From Eurosta solidaginis (Eukaryota > Arthropoda > Insecta > Diptera > Tephritidae), in contig NC_090323.1 of NCBI RefSeq assembly GCF_040869045.1, positions 176,164,083 to 176,228,082 of the forward strand: a stretch of DNA of 64,000 nt, read 5' to 3'. How positions within the stretch are numbered: position 1 is the first letter of the stretch; every line of letters begins with the position of its first letter. Below the pieces are notes generated by a model. It ran no database searches. It was not told where the DNA came from and saw only the letters and a program-made list of their open reading frames with translations. The position numbers were made by a program, and so were the translations under genes. Positions 33,126 to 44,970 of this stretch are shown here, in pieces.

Positions 33126-34290
33126 AATTAAGTTAGTAATTAAGTCATTTTGTTTAACATTTTTTTAAATTCCACTCTCGTCATTTTTCATAACGCGCCC
33201 ATAGAAATATAACTTCAAAAAATTCCATTAAAAGCAATAACAACTACATATATGTATTATTTCATGGTGAAAATAATAAAGGCTTAAGTAGCTAGCAAAG
33301 GTTAGCAGAATGTTTGTAAATATTGTCTTCCAGACTAAGTCTGTATACGTATACTTACATACAAAAAATGCAGCTATACATTTACAAATTTCTTCAGGAT
33401 ATTAAAAAAAAAAAAATTGCCTCGAACACAATTAGCTCACATTTACACTCACTTAGGGTAAAAGTAAAACTTTCATGTAGTGTATCATTATACATTTTAG
33501 AAGTGTGTGAAAACTGCCTCTAGGCTAACCACCACGCTACGGAAATGCGCTTGTTCCATTAGGTCGCTCTATTTGTATCGCCCAAAAATGATTTTCATGA
33601 GCCAAAATATATAGTTTCATGCCCAAAAGCCACAAAGCGAAAATAGCATGCAGAGATGTAAAGAGCAATATATATAAGGCGTCTAGAAGTCATGAATGTT
33701 AGGATGAGCCAAAAGTATTTTCTTACTTTGATTTTTGAGAGCAGTCAATTTTCTTTTTGAAGATGGAACTGTCTACTAAAACTTTCCAATAAAAGTTGAG
33801 GAAAGGTTTGATCTAGGTAGCAGGACGATTACTGTATCCTGATACTTTGGTAAAAGAGGTTACGACTGGACGAAACTGATGACGATCGAGTTTCTTCACT
33901 GTTTCCGCATAACCAAACCTTCGCAGGGTACGTTCGTTGGTTTTTACTGCGTCAAATTTGATCACAGACTTTGCCAAAGCATGAAAAGGGCTTATCATAG
34001 AACAGCAAATGCGGTCGCCGCCTATTTTGACACAAAGGGCGATTAAATTGGCCAAAAAGTGGAAACGAGATTTGCTCAGCGGCATGGAAAATTCGAAATT
34101 AAAATTTCATTTTGAAGTAATGAAAACTAAGCATAGTGAACATAATTGTAGGTGGTGGCATCAGAGTGAAGAAAACCCTTACAAGGAAAATATGATCTAT
34201 TCAGCGACTGCACATAATGCGCATAACCGCTAAAAATGCAAATCTAATAAATCTTAAAGGGCGAAAGAGATTATTTCGAAAAAAAAAAAA
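33126..34290. other. No gene recognised
   Basis: The 90-codon minus-strand ORF at 33813-34085 (basic, FHFLANLIALCVK) resembles no family I can name and may be a decayed transposase or chance. The rest is AT-rich. Confidence 0.4.
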
Positions 34291-34558
34291 CTAAATAAAT
34301 ACTTGGCGCGAGAGAGTTGAGCCGAGCTTCTCTCCGATTCGGTGTACCTATTTGTTTTATGCCGACTACGCACGGCATCTGCAAGACTGCTTCACTGAGA
34401 AGCTTTTCCTAGCAGAAAGACCCTTGGAGTGTTTGCTAAACCACTGTCATAGGGCGACCTCACTTAGAAACATAGTTTTGTAATTGAAAAAAATGTTTTC
34501 TAAAATTTCGATTTTGCCCAGGACTTGAACCCAGGATCTTCGGTGTAGAAGGTGGAAC
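34291..34558 (-). mobile_element. tRNA-derived SINE (family S1), old copy
   Basis: Diverged S1 copy with TTTTATGCCGACTACGCACG, an AAGACTGCTTCACTGAGAAG variant of the body, and GACTTGAACCCAGG (B-box complement). AAATAAAT tail remnants at about 34293-34300 mark its 3' end. The A-box end is degraded. Confidence 0.65.
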
Positions 34559-37257
34559 AAAAAAATGTATATCGCCCATTCTCAAAATCTCGGCGAATTT
34601 CCAAATTAGGGCTAGAAGGGGTCACTAAACCCGTTGATTATTTATACAAGTAGATGTCAGGTCTTTCAGCATATGCAGAATAGAAAGATGAGCAACTTTC
34701 GCGGTTGTTCGGAAACATAATTGGTATATTAATCAAGTATGGTGCCGGACCAAAATCAGTTCAATCAATATAAGCTAAACTTTTGTATGTTCAGAATAAG
34801 AAGAAAAGTTTCGGAGTGGGAAATTGTGATTTTCCAACCATCCAACAAGTTCGTTCTTGGAAAATGGATGAAAACTAAAAAGAAAAGCCGTCAATTTTAA
34901 ACTCCGAGATTCGCAAATGCATTAGGCAGGGAGGAGGAAGTGAGCTAAAACTGTCAGTACACATACATTTATACAAGAATTGTGTTCTAGTACACTCCAA
35001 ATCCGTACTTACCATACGGACATTTACACAAACATTTAGTTGACAACTTAACACGAGAAATAAGAAAAATTGAAAAAGATCACCATGTAATGCACTTACA
35101 AAACGAGTGCAGTATAGATACTCAACGGAGATGCACACATGACCTTCCAACGGAAAACTAAACAATAGTGCCTGGTGAATCAGTACTAGTAGTTGAAGCT
35201 ACCTAAAGCTCACTCAGGAGCTAAAGTTAAGCCGCAACAGAGGTAGCTTTACCGGAAAAAATTGTTTCGGGCTTTCTGAGAAGAGCTTCTCCGGTTTATT
35301 ATCAGTGACAATCGATACATACAAGTTATTGCTTTATGGTCGGTTTATTGCATAAAGCAAATTACTAACGTCGAGTATTCGGTTTGGTATCGGCTTTTTA
35401 TTGGTGTTTTATGGGCTTATTATCGAGGGCTTAGAGATGTGTCATCTATTTTATATAGAAGTTTTATTGGCATCTATTTCATAATAAACTGATGAGTCGT
35501 TTATAGCACGCTGAAAGCGAATGGTATTTTTGGTGACAAAACAATAAATTTTCGATAACAAATCGAAAATTCTTTAGTAACACCTACGCCTACATCCTGG
35601 ACTACCTCATGCCGTGTGCAACATTGATTTTTCATTAGAAAAATCATTCACTGGTGAATGCCGATCGAAGCTTTCCCAACGTGCATAAATCTCCCGCAAT
35701 CTCTATTATAAGAATCAAATTGAGTAATTTGGTTACACGTTTTCCGAATAGGCAGCTCATTAAAAAAAATTTCGCAATTTTATTTGACTTCCTACGCGAT
35801 AAGCATTGAAATTTGCTTCATTTATTTTTGGAACATTTCTATTAAAATACTTCATACTCATGCTTTTGCAACAGACTGTTTTCATTTATACGAAAAATGT
35901 TCCATGTCTGTGCAGACGCACGTAGATGCGCTAAATTTCAGAAGGCACTTTGACTTTACTTTCGTATGAATTAGCGAATGTGTGAATCGGCAATTAAGGA
36001 TAATACGCTAGGCAGACATGCACTCGCATCTACACGCCTTAAATACCTTAGCACTCGCACAAAAGCATTCGCGAAATTCACATTATTAAAAAGGATGTCC
36101 TCGTGTCATTGTTACTGCGCCATCATTAGCCACGAACGTTTGCGCTTATTTCGGTAAAATTTCAGTTGCTTTCATACATTTGGTTGCTGCAATGCAATTT
36201 GTACTCACATACTGTGCTTTTATACGTTAACTATCTGTAGCTTAACGTTAATACAACAACAAGAGTCACACGCAAGCGAAATATTACGTCTAATCTTGCG
36301 GCTCCATTTCCGCTTTGCCAGTTTTAATTTGCTTTCAAATCGTAGGTCGCATTGCCAGTTTTATGTTTGTTTGTATGTAAAAGTTACATAAGCGGAAAAC
36401 TTTTAGTTGAAGCAGGCTGTAATGAGTTTCCCTTGCATTTTATTATTCGCATAATTTTCTCACCTTGCGCTAGCTTTCTTCAAGGCTTCTTGCGGTGACT
36501 ATTAAAACGCGAATATTTGCATGAACTTAAGTAAGCAAGAATTGTAATTGTGATTTTTACGCATAAATGCTTGGGAGTTTAAATGACTCTCACGGCTTTT
36601 ACATGCTTATTGGCATAGGCATGTGTTTTGTTGGTTAAATGAGCACTTAATCATTTGGGGATTTTTTAATCTTTGAAATTTTGTTCATCTCCTTTGAACA
36701 AATGAGTTGTCTACAATTGGGTGCCAAGTTTGAAGTTGTTTTTTAAATGGAGGAACTTTAACGCATATTATTGTTTTATGAGGAGAAAGGCTTTTTAACT
36801 TCTGAAATCACTTAGAAAGCATTTTGTAATCAAATTAGAGCGTTTTGATTTTATGTACATATGTAAGGCCACTGTGAATTCATACAAGTGAAAAATCTTT
36901 CTATTCCTCCATTGCCATACCTACCTGTCAAATAATTGCTGACAGGGAGAACGGCTGTAGCGAAGGCCAGAGAATGGGAGAAAGATTTGTTTTTTGCTCG
37001 CCGTTATTAAATTTAAATGCCATGAATTGTACATTTGTGTTTCAAATCAGCTTTTCTTTTAAATGTGTATACAGACTAGGCGAACCCATACCAGGTGGTG
37101 GCAAAGCGAATTCAACCAATTCGCCGTGCAAAAGAATGTCAAGTCAAAAGAAAATTTTCATGGATTTCGATTAACTGACATATTGTTGTTCAAGGCTTTG
37201 TATGGAAAATTATCAAGAAGAAGCAATCAGCTGTTGGGATAACACCACCTCACACCA
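34559..37257. other. No gene seen; long intron-like stretch
   Basis: Nothing supportable except an AT-rich patch at 35270-35545 rich in GGTTTATTATCAG, CGATACATACAAG and AATAAACTGATGAGTCG motifs, which resembles the flanks of the LINE at 41705 and the window end at 63840-64000. ORFs such as 36974-37174 are featureless. Confidence 0.45.
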
Positions 37258-37667
37258 GCGGATTAGGGGTCAGAATATTCCCGCGGTAGATATGCCAGTC
37301 GTAAGAGGTGACTAAAATATCAGATTCAAGGGGCTGTGTAGCGCAACCCTTCAGATTGCCAGCCCAATATATAGCTTCTCCAAACACAATTGTCAACCTC
37401 ACCTATACGCGGCGAATCCTGTTCCACTAACAGACGAGGCTCTGGCGACCCCAAGCTACTCATGGAACTTGGGGGTGGGGAGGGAGGGGATGGCCTGAAG
37501 GTGTAATGTGGCCACATAAATCGTTCCCGAGATGGTCGGGCTAGCACCTTAATGGTGCTGTGGTACCGGAGCGTACCGGATCTGTATCCGGCAAAGTACC
37601 ATTACATCGATAACACTCCCCAAAGCCTTCGGGGAGCAACCTTATCGCTACAACAACAACAACAACA
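37258..37667 (+). mobile_element. Structured repeat (family T) with (CAA)n tail, best copy
   Basis: Full-length copy with clean hairpins: GATATGCC..ATATC (37289-37320), GCACCTTAATGGTGC (about 37545), CCGGATCTGTATCCGG (about 37579), CCCCAAAGCCTTCGGGG (about 37618), and a (CAA)n tail to 37667. Compared with copy 1, the first stem differs by a compensated pair. No ORF. Confidence 0.75.
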
Positions 37668-40009
37668 TAGCACAACCTCTATTGAATTCGCCTTCGTATA
37701 CAGAAAATCAGGCTACATATTAATATTCATTTCTAAAATCAAGTTTATAAATTAAATTTGAGCAGCTAGCTATGCAAACAATTTGTAAACAATGCAGTAT
37801 ACCAGTCGTCTACAAAAATATTTGAAAAACACTATTGAACAAATGCTTTAAGTAATCGAACAGCGTTTGAACAGGTGATCGAGGCTGTTTACTATTGTGA
37901 ACGTTATGAATTCACAATGTGTAAGGTTTTAGGTATCTTTTGAAGTGTTATCATCTTAGCTTACTGTGTGGAGAAATCCTGAACAGAAGCGTAAGTGTAG
38001 GTTTATGAGCACTCACTACACTGCTCTGAAATGTAGAAACAATTTACTCAATAGAGTTGACATAACCAAAATCAGACAGAAAATTAATTTATGGGAACTA
38101 GCGAAAGTAGACAAATTTATCGGTGATATAAAAAAATGAATATGTGTACTTATATATGAGCTTGAGATGTGATATTCCTTTGTGATCATTAAAAAATAAT
38201 TTTTAATTGCATGCAAATAATTACTTGCAATAAAATAATAAAAGCAGTGGAAAAAGATAGGCAACAAAGTAAATAATACTCAATTTTAAAAAATATATAA
38301 AAATAAAATAAATATATATTTCTTTTCTTACATGAAGCGTAACATAAATTCGTGAATTATTCGTATGTTATTTTTTTTTTGAACTTGTCGATTTCCTTAG
38401 CATTTTCCGGTAAGGACTGAACCGAGACTTCAGTTATTAGTGGATTATGATCAAAAGGGCTACCTATGCACCAAATTTCAAGCAAATCGAACAGTAAATA
38501 GATTTTGTTCAAATATATCGGTCCCTGGTCAACTTTCCGGAAGGAAACTTCATAGGAGCTCTCTCCGGGCTCTCATATTAAAAACGGTTCATTAAAAAAG
38601 ATCCGCCGTGTCCACTTTCCGAAAAGAAAGGAAGTATTTTTACCAAATTTCAAACAAATTAAAAAAAGTTAGTTCCTGGTCCACTTACTGGAATTAAAAG
38701 TTTTTCAAATATAATCGTTTTCAAAGAGATACCTCTGTACCGAATTTCAAGCGAATCACGTTATAAACAACATTTTTTGGAATAGGTCGGCCTTGGTTCA
38801 CTTGCTTAACCGAATTGTGAATCTGAAGCATCATCAAACCTTTTTGAACACGCACATAAAATTTTATCAAAATTTGGCAAGAAAAAGCTTTTGTTTCCGG
38901 CATAGAGCGCAGAACTACTAGTTTGAAAGAGTGGACAGGCATAACCCAAATTTAGATAAATAAACTCTAATTTGAGTTAGGATTTCTAATTGATTTTAAA
39001 TGAAAACAAACATTCAATGGATATGTATTATCAGCCTCATTTTCAGAACACAAGATTGTGCGTTGCTGCCTTCTGGCAAACTTTGACCTAAAACTTTGAT
39101 GTTGCTAGCTTTAAATTCGGGGAATTTGCTTGAACCATTCTGAATAATAGTCTTGCCAACCGAAATTTTACTCCATCAAAATGCTTTACTGTATGTGGGG
39201 AATATTTGGATGTGGCCGTTGATGCAGTCACGCACAAAATTGTTAATGCCACTTGCCGACCGCTTTGCATAATCGAGTAATTCAGTGCATGCGTGCATAT
39301 ATATTAACAATAATTAAGGTGCTCCTTATTTGCTCGGTTTCATATTTTAGCTTTTTTTAATACAATATTTTTTTCAGAAGTTTCCGTTAGGCCGCATTAA
39401 GCAAAACGCCTAAAGTTTAATAAAACTTCTTTTTAAAGCCTTATTCATCTAGTTTTTGTCTTTATGGCATTACATACTTTCCCTGAAGAAAGCCATGATT
39501 TGTAGTGCAAACGTGCTAAGTAAGGTACACTCTCTTACAATAAATACATAATGAATTTGGACATACGAACATATACACCATTATTTAGATATGTATGTGC
39601 TTGTTGTGTGCGTACAACATTGCACTTGTAAAATTTTTTCTACCGTTGTGGCTATGCGGATCTTCGGGCTTCAAGAGCATGTTGCAAGTACATGAGCGTA
39701 ATCAGTGTACTTTGTGCATACCTACAAATTAGGCTGTCTCATTTACTGTATCTTAGAATAAGGGGCCCATAAAAATAACACCAAAATGGTATACGTATAT
39801 AAAGTAAATTCCTACTTTCGCTTCCCCTTCCATGTCTCCTTCCTCCATCCCTTTTCTTTCCCCTGCCGAATTCCCTTATTTTCTTCCCCTCCCCTTCCAC
39901 TTCCTTTCCTTTTGGCTTTTTATTAACCTTAACTGACTGAGAATATGTCTTGACAGAAGTCTTGGTGGACAGCCATACAAAAAACAAACTAATTCAAAAA
40001 ATATTGGGA
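37668..40009. other. No gene seen; decayed tandem motif at 38390-38900
   Basis: Between 38465 and 38760 the motif ACCAAATTTCAAGCAAATC recurs three times (about 38467, 38640, 38735), each followed by a TGGTCNACTT motif, suggesting a very old tandem repeat with an irregular 100-170 bp step. The remainder is AT-rich; 39820-39910 is pyrimidine-rich. Confidence 0.4.
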
Positions 40010-40720
40010 CTGTCAATTCCGAGTATTACGGGAGGCCTTAAAACCACGACGACGGCTGCACTATATGCACATTCTGCACATTACACCCTGGGTAGTTAGA
40101 GAGCAGTTCTTGCGTCCATAATAGTATAGTGTTATCAATTACAGAACAAAGAGACTATCTAATTCCTTATCTGCGCTTAGAAGGGGCTCAAATAGCCACA
40201 AAAGTCGTAGATGGTTGACACAACGGTGCCAAAATAGCGGACGAAGTTATACACGTATGCTCCGATGATTCCAAAGTTGTGGTCAACAGTATACTGTGAT
40301 GATCCGGAAATAAATATATCCTCCTTCAAAGCAGTGAGAAAATAACTTTAACTGCAGCCGGGTCAGTTTTAGCATTGGCAGCCAAACAGCAATTACGGCT
40401 ATAACCTTTTATAGCACAACATCTAAAAGTATGTTTGAGTCTAAGCAAATCCCTGAAAAGAATCGGAACAGGGAGGAGCATACATATATATTGGCTCTAT
40501 GGGCTTATGCAAATAAACGGAAATAAAATGAAGCGGATGATCTTCCTTAACAGAGCACATTGTTCGAAGCTTGTAGTGTAATTGTCCCAAGCAGATTTGG
40601 TGAGATTAAAAGCAGGCGAGGACTAGCATGACCAACCAGCAGAAAATGCGTGGAATCAATAGCACGGCTGCAAAATGTCGAAGAGCACGTGCAGGTCTTT
40701 AAAAATTTACTCTTGTAATT
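40010..40720 (+). pseudogene. RNase H-type LINE remnant
   Basis: In plus-strand frames broken by stops I read IPSITGGLKTTTTAAL (about 40017-40064), like the TGAMRTTPTAAL motif that precedes the RNase H domain of R1/I-type LINEs. Later come WAYANKRK, stop, NEADDLP (about 40500-40545), like the GNE.ADELA motif of RNase H, and RFGEIKSRRGLA (about 40595-40630). The order is correct for such a LINE. The signal is weak motif by motif; the order is the main support. Confidence 0.4.
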
Positions 40721-41510
40721 AAAAAGAGGGTCGTATACTCATGACGGGTATTATGACTGAACACTGCCATCTGTTGTCACGTGCCTTTAAATTAGGTTTG
40801 GTTAGTGATAGCAGATATAGTAAGTGCTGGTTGGAGAAGTAAACGATCACGCTCGTTTTGTGCTCACGTCCTCCACTCCACCTATTGTGAGTGATACAGG
40901 TGTCAGATATAGAAGCAGCAAGTTTCATAGGTCCTAGAAAAGTTCTATTATTTGCTAAGAAGGCGAAGTTATTTTATAACATAAGTCTTAGTTTTTGACA
41001 GATTGTTTTACTTTTTTTGTCATTAAAAACACGCCTGGTTATACTAAGGACTCAATCAGCCTATGTGAGGTCCTCATGGACCGGCCACTTAAACCTTACT
41101 AACCAAACTTGAACCACTCTGAACTTTATGATTTCAGAAAAAATTAAAAACAGTTCTGAGGCAGCCTAATATCATTGATGAAAGGGTGATATTTATAGAG
41201 TTTTTCTGCTCATATTATCTGAGAACAGCGAACTTTTTATGAAATATTAATTCGATATTTGATAATAAATGTTAAAATCAATTTATGTAGGCACTGGAAC
41301 AACTCAGAAAATCACTTAAATATTACATACTTGATGTTTTAGAGCGGAAAGCGTAATTTTCTCTTAACAGAATTTTTTTTTGGAATCTGGTTCTAGTTTT
41401 ATTAGGTTAAGGGAAATATGAGATCAAAATTACCCTGAAATTGTTTCACAGTGTTATGAGTATATCATATAAAATGCTATACTATATACTATATATATAC
41501 TATATACAAA
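40721..41510. other. No gene seen
   Basis: AT-rich with a TA-rich run at about 41480-41510. Confidence 0.5.
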
Positions 41511-41704
41511 CCGATAATTGATAACTCTTCGATAACAAACAAATATTTTTCGATAGAAAACTTATAACTTTCCAACAGAAAATCGATACTTGTCAATAAA
41601 AAATCGTTCACTAACCAATAACGATTGTTATTGATAACAAGTTTATAACTCTTTCATAAAAAATCGATTACCAGTCAATAAACCATCTGCTAAACGTCGA
41701 CAAC
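41511..41704. repeat. AT-rich CGATAAC-type repeat, left part
   Basis: Short irregular units built of GATAACTCTTCGATAAC, AAAAAATCGAT and CCAGTCAATAAAC. Comparable sequence resumes right after the LINE at about 44505-44600 (GGATAACATGTTCATAACTC, GTCGATAATACG), so the LINE seems to have inserted into it. Confidence 0.45.
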
Positions 41705-43160
41705 ATGTTAATAACACGCCGATATTACATTGATAAAAAATGTATAAATATCTATTATCAGAATATATCTGGGTTGAGAACGAAATCTAAAGATATATTT
41801 TTAGCCACTTCACGGTGCGACTATGATGTCTACGTCATTGTTGAGATTTGGCTTAATAATGACTTCTCTGACTCAGAATTTTTTGATCATAGTCTGTTTC
41901 AAACTTATCGAAAGGATAGAGACCCTATCAAAACAGGGCGTCTCAGAGGCGGTGGGGTGTTAATTGCTGTAAGGCGTTCTCTTCTCTCTTCTTTTGTGCC
42001 GCTTTCTAACGATGACTCTCTCTTGGACCAGCTTTGTGTCTGTATTACTGGGCCTTCTGGCAATTTATTTATCTGCGTTTCTTACATTCCGCCTTGCAGC
42101 ACAGATTTGCTCTACTTTGCTCATGTTAATAATATATTTGACCTATATGAATATAATGTTGATAGTAATTTTTGCGTCCTGGGAGATTTTAATCTCAGAA
42201 AGGTTGTTTGGTCGAAATTACTAGAAGATGATATCTTAACACCTACTAATGTTCATCATCCCCATGAGATTAATTTTTTAGACACCCTTTTTAGTGCCAA
42301 TTTAATTCAGATTAACAGTTTCGTGAACCAGTTAAACAATATTTTGGACCTAATTTTTGTCGATGAGAACCTCATAACTCACTTGACTGAATGTGTGTTT
42401 CCTATATATAAATCAGATATGCATCATGTAGCCCTATATTTATCTATTGAATTCTTCGACCTACTGTCGAAAAACAATATAAATAATAATGAGCGCGCCT
42501 ATAACTTTAAGGATGCAAATTACGAATCCTTAAACTCTCTCATATCTGAAATAGACTGGACATCTATTTTCTTTGCTAAAAATGCAACTGAATGTTTCGA
42601 CATTTTTCTGGTAAAGATGGCTGACATATTCAGTAGGAATCTTTCTCTCCTACCAGTTAAAGTTCACAAACTACCCTGGTACAATACTAGGTTGAAAAAG
42701 TTGAAAAATCAAAGAAACAAGTACTTTAAATTATACAAGGATACCAGCGATACTGTTTTTAAAGATCAGTATACTTCCTATATGACGCAGTTCAATGTTC
42801 TTGATAAGTTTTTGTACAACAAATACGTTTCTAGAGTTGAAGATGAGTTGAAAGTTAATCCTAAATCTTTTTGGAACTATGTTCGTTCAAAGAAAGGTTG
42901 TTCTAATATACCTACCTGTGTCAAATTTAACGACATTTGCTCCAACAGTTTGGTCGATTCGGCAAATCTTTTTGCTGATTTTTTCAAATCTACGTTTGTT
43001 GTTGAGGCCGATAACTTTGATAACAGGTATCTTACTGATAGCCCCAAACCTTTAGACTTTGGGTCTCTGTCCTTGTCTGAGACCGATATTATCTTGGGTA
43101 TATCCTCCTTACAGGCCTCAATCAAAAATGATATTGATGGATTGTCCTCTTTTTTTTTAA
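41705..43160 (+). pseudogene. LINE APE endonuclease and linker
   Basis: Endonuclease from about residue 13 (INIYYQNISGLRTK). VIVEIWLNN holds the catalytic Glu (usual form TETWL), GGGVLIAVRR follows, then VLGDFNLRKVVW (GDFN motif, about residue 160), ILDLIFVDEN and KSDMHHVALY (the SDH motif with an inserted Met). The linker is basic (LKKLKNQRNKYFKLYKD) and leads into WNYVRSKKG and FADFFKSTF, a standard bridge to the RT. The frame is open to a run of nine T residues at 43150-43158. One T more or fewer there would join it to the RT frame, so a homopolymer slip explains the break. Confidence 0.85.
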
Positions 43161-44395
43161 GAAGTGTAGTATTTCTCTTTGTGTGCCACTGTGCCACATT
43201 TTCAATATTTCGCTATCGTCTGGAGTTTTTGTTGATCGCTGGAAGCTGGTGTCTATCACTCCTATCTTCAAGTCAGGCAATAAAAGTGAAGTAAAGAATT
43301 ATAGGCCAATATCCAAACTGTCAACATGTTCAAAACTTTTTGAAAAGGTAGTTAAAAACAAAGTATCATTCGCTATAAATAAAATAGTCGATCCATGTCA
43401 GCATGGTTTCATTGCGGGACGTTCGACTACTACAAATCTGGCTGTTTTCTCTCAGTTTTGTGTCTCTGCGTTTAAGGATGGATGTCAAGTTGACACCATA
43501 TATACGGATTTTTCCAAGGCTTTTGACACAGTTTCGCACAAATTACTTCTGCTATTTGCTTTATGCTGACGACTTAAAACTGTTTCGGAGAATCTCCTGT
43601 ACTTCTGATGCATTGCGTCTGCAAGAAGATCTGAATGCTATAAATAATTGGGCCTGTCAAAATAATCTGCGACTCAATATTAGTAAATGCTGCCACATGA
43701 CGTACACTAAGTCTACGAATGTGGTTTCATTCGCGTACTCGATTTCAAATGTAACTCTTGCGTCAATTAATGAGTTTCGCGATCTTGGCGTAATTTTTGG
43801 CTCATCTTTTACTTTTTGTAATCATGTAAACTTTCTCATACCAAAGGCTTATACCAACTTAGCTTTCTTGCGACGATATGCCAAGGATTTCAAGGACCCA
43901 TGTACCAGGAAAATCTTATACAATGCCTTAGTGCGTTCCAAGTTAGAGTATGCATCAGTCATCTGGAATCCCATATACTCCTCACATTCTTTAAGAATTG
44001 AAAGAATTCAGCGCAAGTTCATACGATTTGCTCTTCAACCTCTGCACTTTGTTAATCCCCTGCCACCCTACAATGCAAGATGCATGCTTATCAATGTCTT
44101 GCCACTTGAAGTTAGACGTCTTGTTCAAAACGTAATGTTTATTTTTGACATAATATCCGGTGCCATTGACTGCTCAGAACTACTTGGGCAGTTGAATTTC
44201 AATGTCACTAACAGAGCTCTCCGCTTTCACAGTACATTCCGCGTTGAAGTGCTGCGTTCGAATTACTTCAGTTTCGCACCTCTTATAAGAGGTCTTGTAG
44301 AATTTAATCGCCTATCCAGAAGCCTTGACCTGGACTTTGCCATGCCAAGGTCTCTGTTTAAGGCACGCATTGAGTCCTGTTACTTATCTCAGTAA
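43160..44395 (+). pseudogene. LINE reverse transcriptase lacking motif B
   Basis: The frame after the T run gives LCHIFNISLSSGVFVDRWK, NYRPISKLSTCSKLFEKVV (motifs 1-2), CQHGFIAGRSTTTNL and IYTDFSKAFDTVSHKLL (motif A, catalytic Asp present). At about 43555 the sequence jumps to LLYADDLKLF (motif C) in another frame. The segment that should carry motif B (the S-GVPQGS-type loop) and about 80-90 residues is deleted, abolishing activity. The remaining C-terminus (43570-44395) is open: LRLNISKCCHM, LEYASVIWNP, RIQRKFIRFAL, ending at TAA. Confidence 0.85.
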
Positions 44396-44759
44396 ATCTT
44401 ACTTTAAAATTGTTAAACTAGTACTAAGTTAAACTGTAATCTAGTCAGTAAGGTTGTTACCATTTGACTTAATAAAGATATGAAATATGAAATATGAAAC
44501 ATGTCAAAAATAAATGGATAACATGTTCATAACTCATCAATGACGGTTGTTATCGACGAAAAACTGTTAATACTTCGATTGGATGTCGATAATACGTCAA
44601 ATGGCTTCGTTTACGGTCTAGACCTTAAGTTCCCGCCTTTATTTTCCTCTCAACTCGAGAATTTAAACGAAGATACTCTTCCTCGAGCAGTATCCTCATG
44701 ATGTCACACGGCCAGGCAGCTTTTGGTGCCTTACTCTGTTACACAATTTTTTCCAAGCA

Positions 44760-44970
44760 AGTGTATGAATGTATTGGAGTCCTAAATGATCTCAGAACCA
44801 CAAGCGCGGTTTTGTTGGGTTCCCGGGTATCAGAGACATAAAGGCTTCTAGTCAGGCAGGATGTGATAGGAGCATTTTTTGGATCAGAGCCCTTATGTGG
44901 ACTCTGAAAAGCACACACTAAGGAAACCATAAGTAACTGAGAAACAAAGAAGTTTGTACAACACTGGATT
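44760..44970 (+). pseudogene. RNase H-type LINE scrap
   Basis: Three broken plus-strand frames give ECIGVLNDLRTTSAVLL, CWVPGYQRHKGF and RQDVIGAFFGSEPLCGL. These fit the end of a retroelement RNase H domain (WVPGH, then an ADELAR..GPEP block). About 70 codons remain. Same general class as 40010-40720, 19430-19590 and 56040-56440. Confidence 0.5.

Larger units (their letters stand above)
41705..44505 (+). mobile_element. CR1/Jockey-superfamily LINE, nearly intact but with an RT deletion
   Basis: Plus-strand non-LTR retrotransposon. An APE endonuclease plus linker lies at 41705-43160, an RT with C-terminal domain at 43160-44395, a short 3' UTR with AATAAAG (about 44470), and a tail of GAAATAT repeats (about 44475-44500). 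The QNISGLRTK start and C-terminal SRSLDLDFAMPRSLFK resemble Daphne/CR1-like LINEs, but clade is a guess. The first ATG may be fortuitous: no ORF1 is present, so the copy is probably 5'-truncated. Its good reading frames make it one of the youngest LINEs here. Confidence 0.85.

Noticed and set aside
33813..34085. Possible mariner or other transposase ORF
   Set aside because: No DDE/DDD motif, helix-turn-helix or terminal inverted repeats could be found around it.
35490..35530. CTGATGAG...GAAA near 35494 as a hammerhead
   Set aside because: Stem II and stem I do not pair, and the motif is part of a loosely repeated AT-rich patch.
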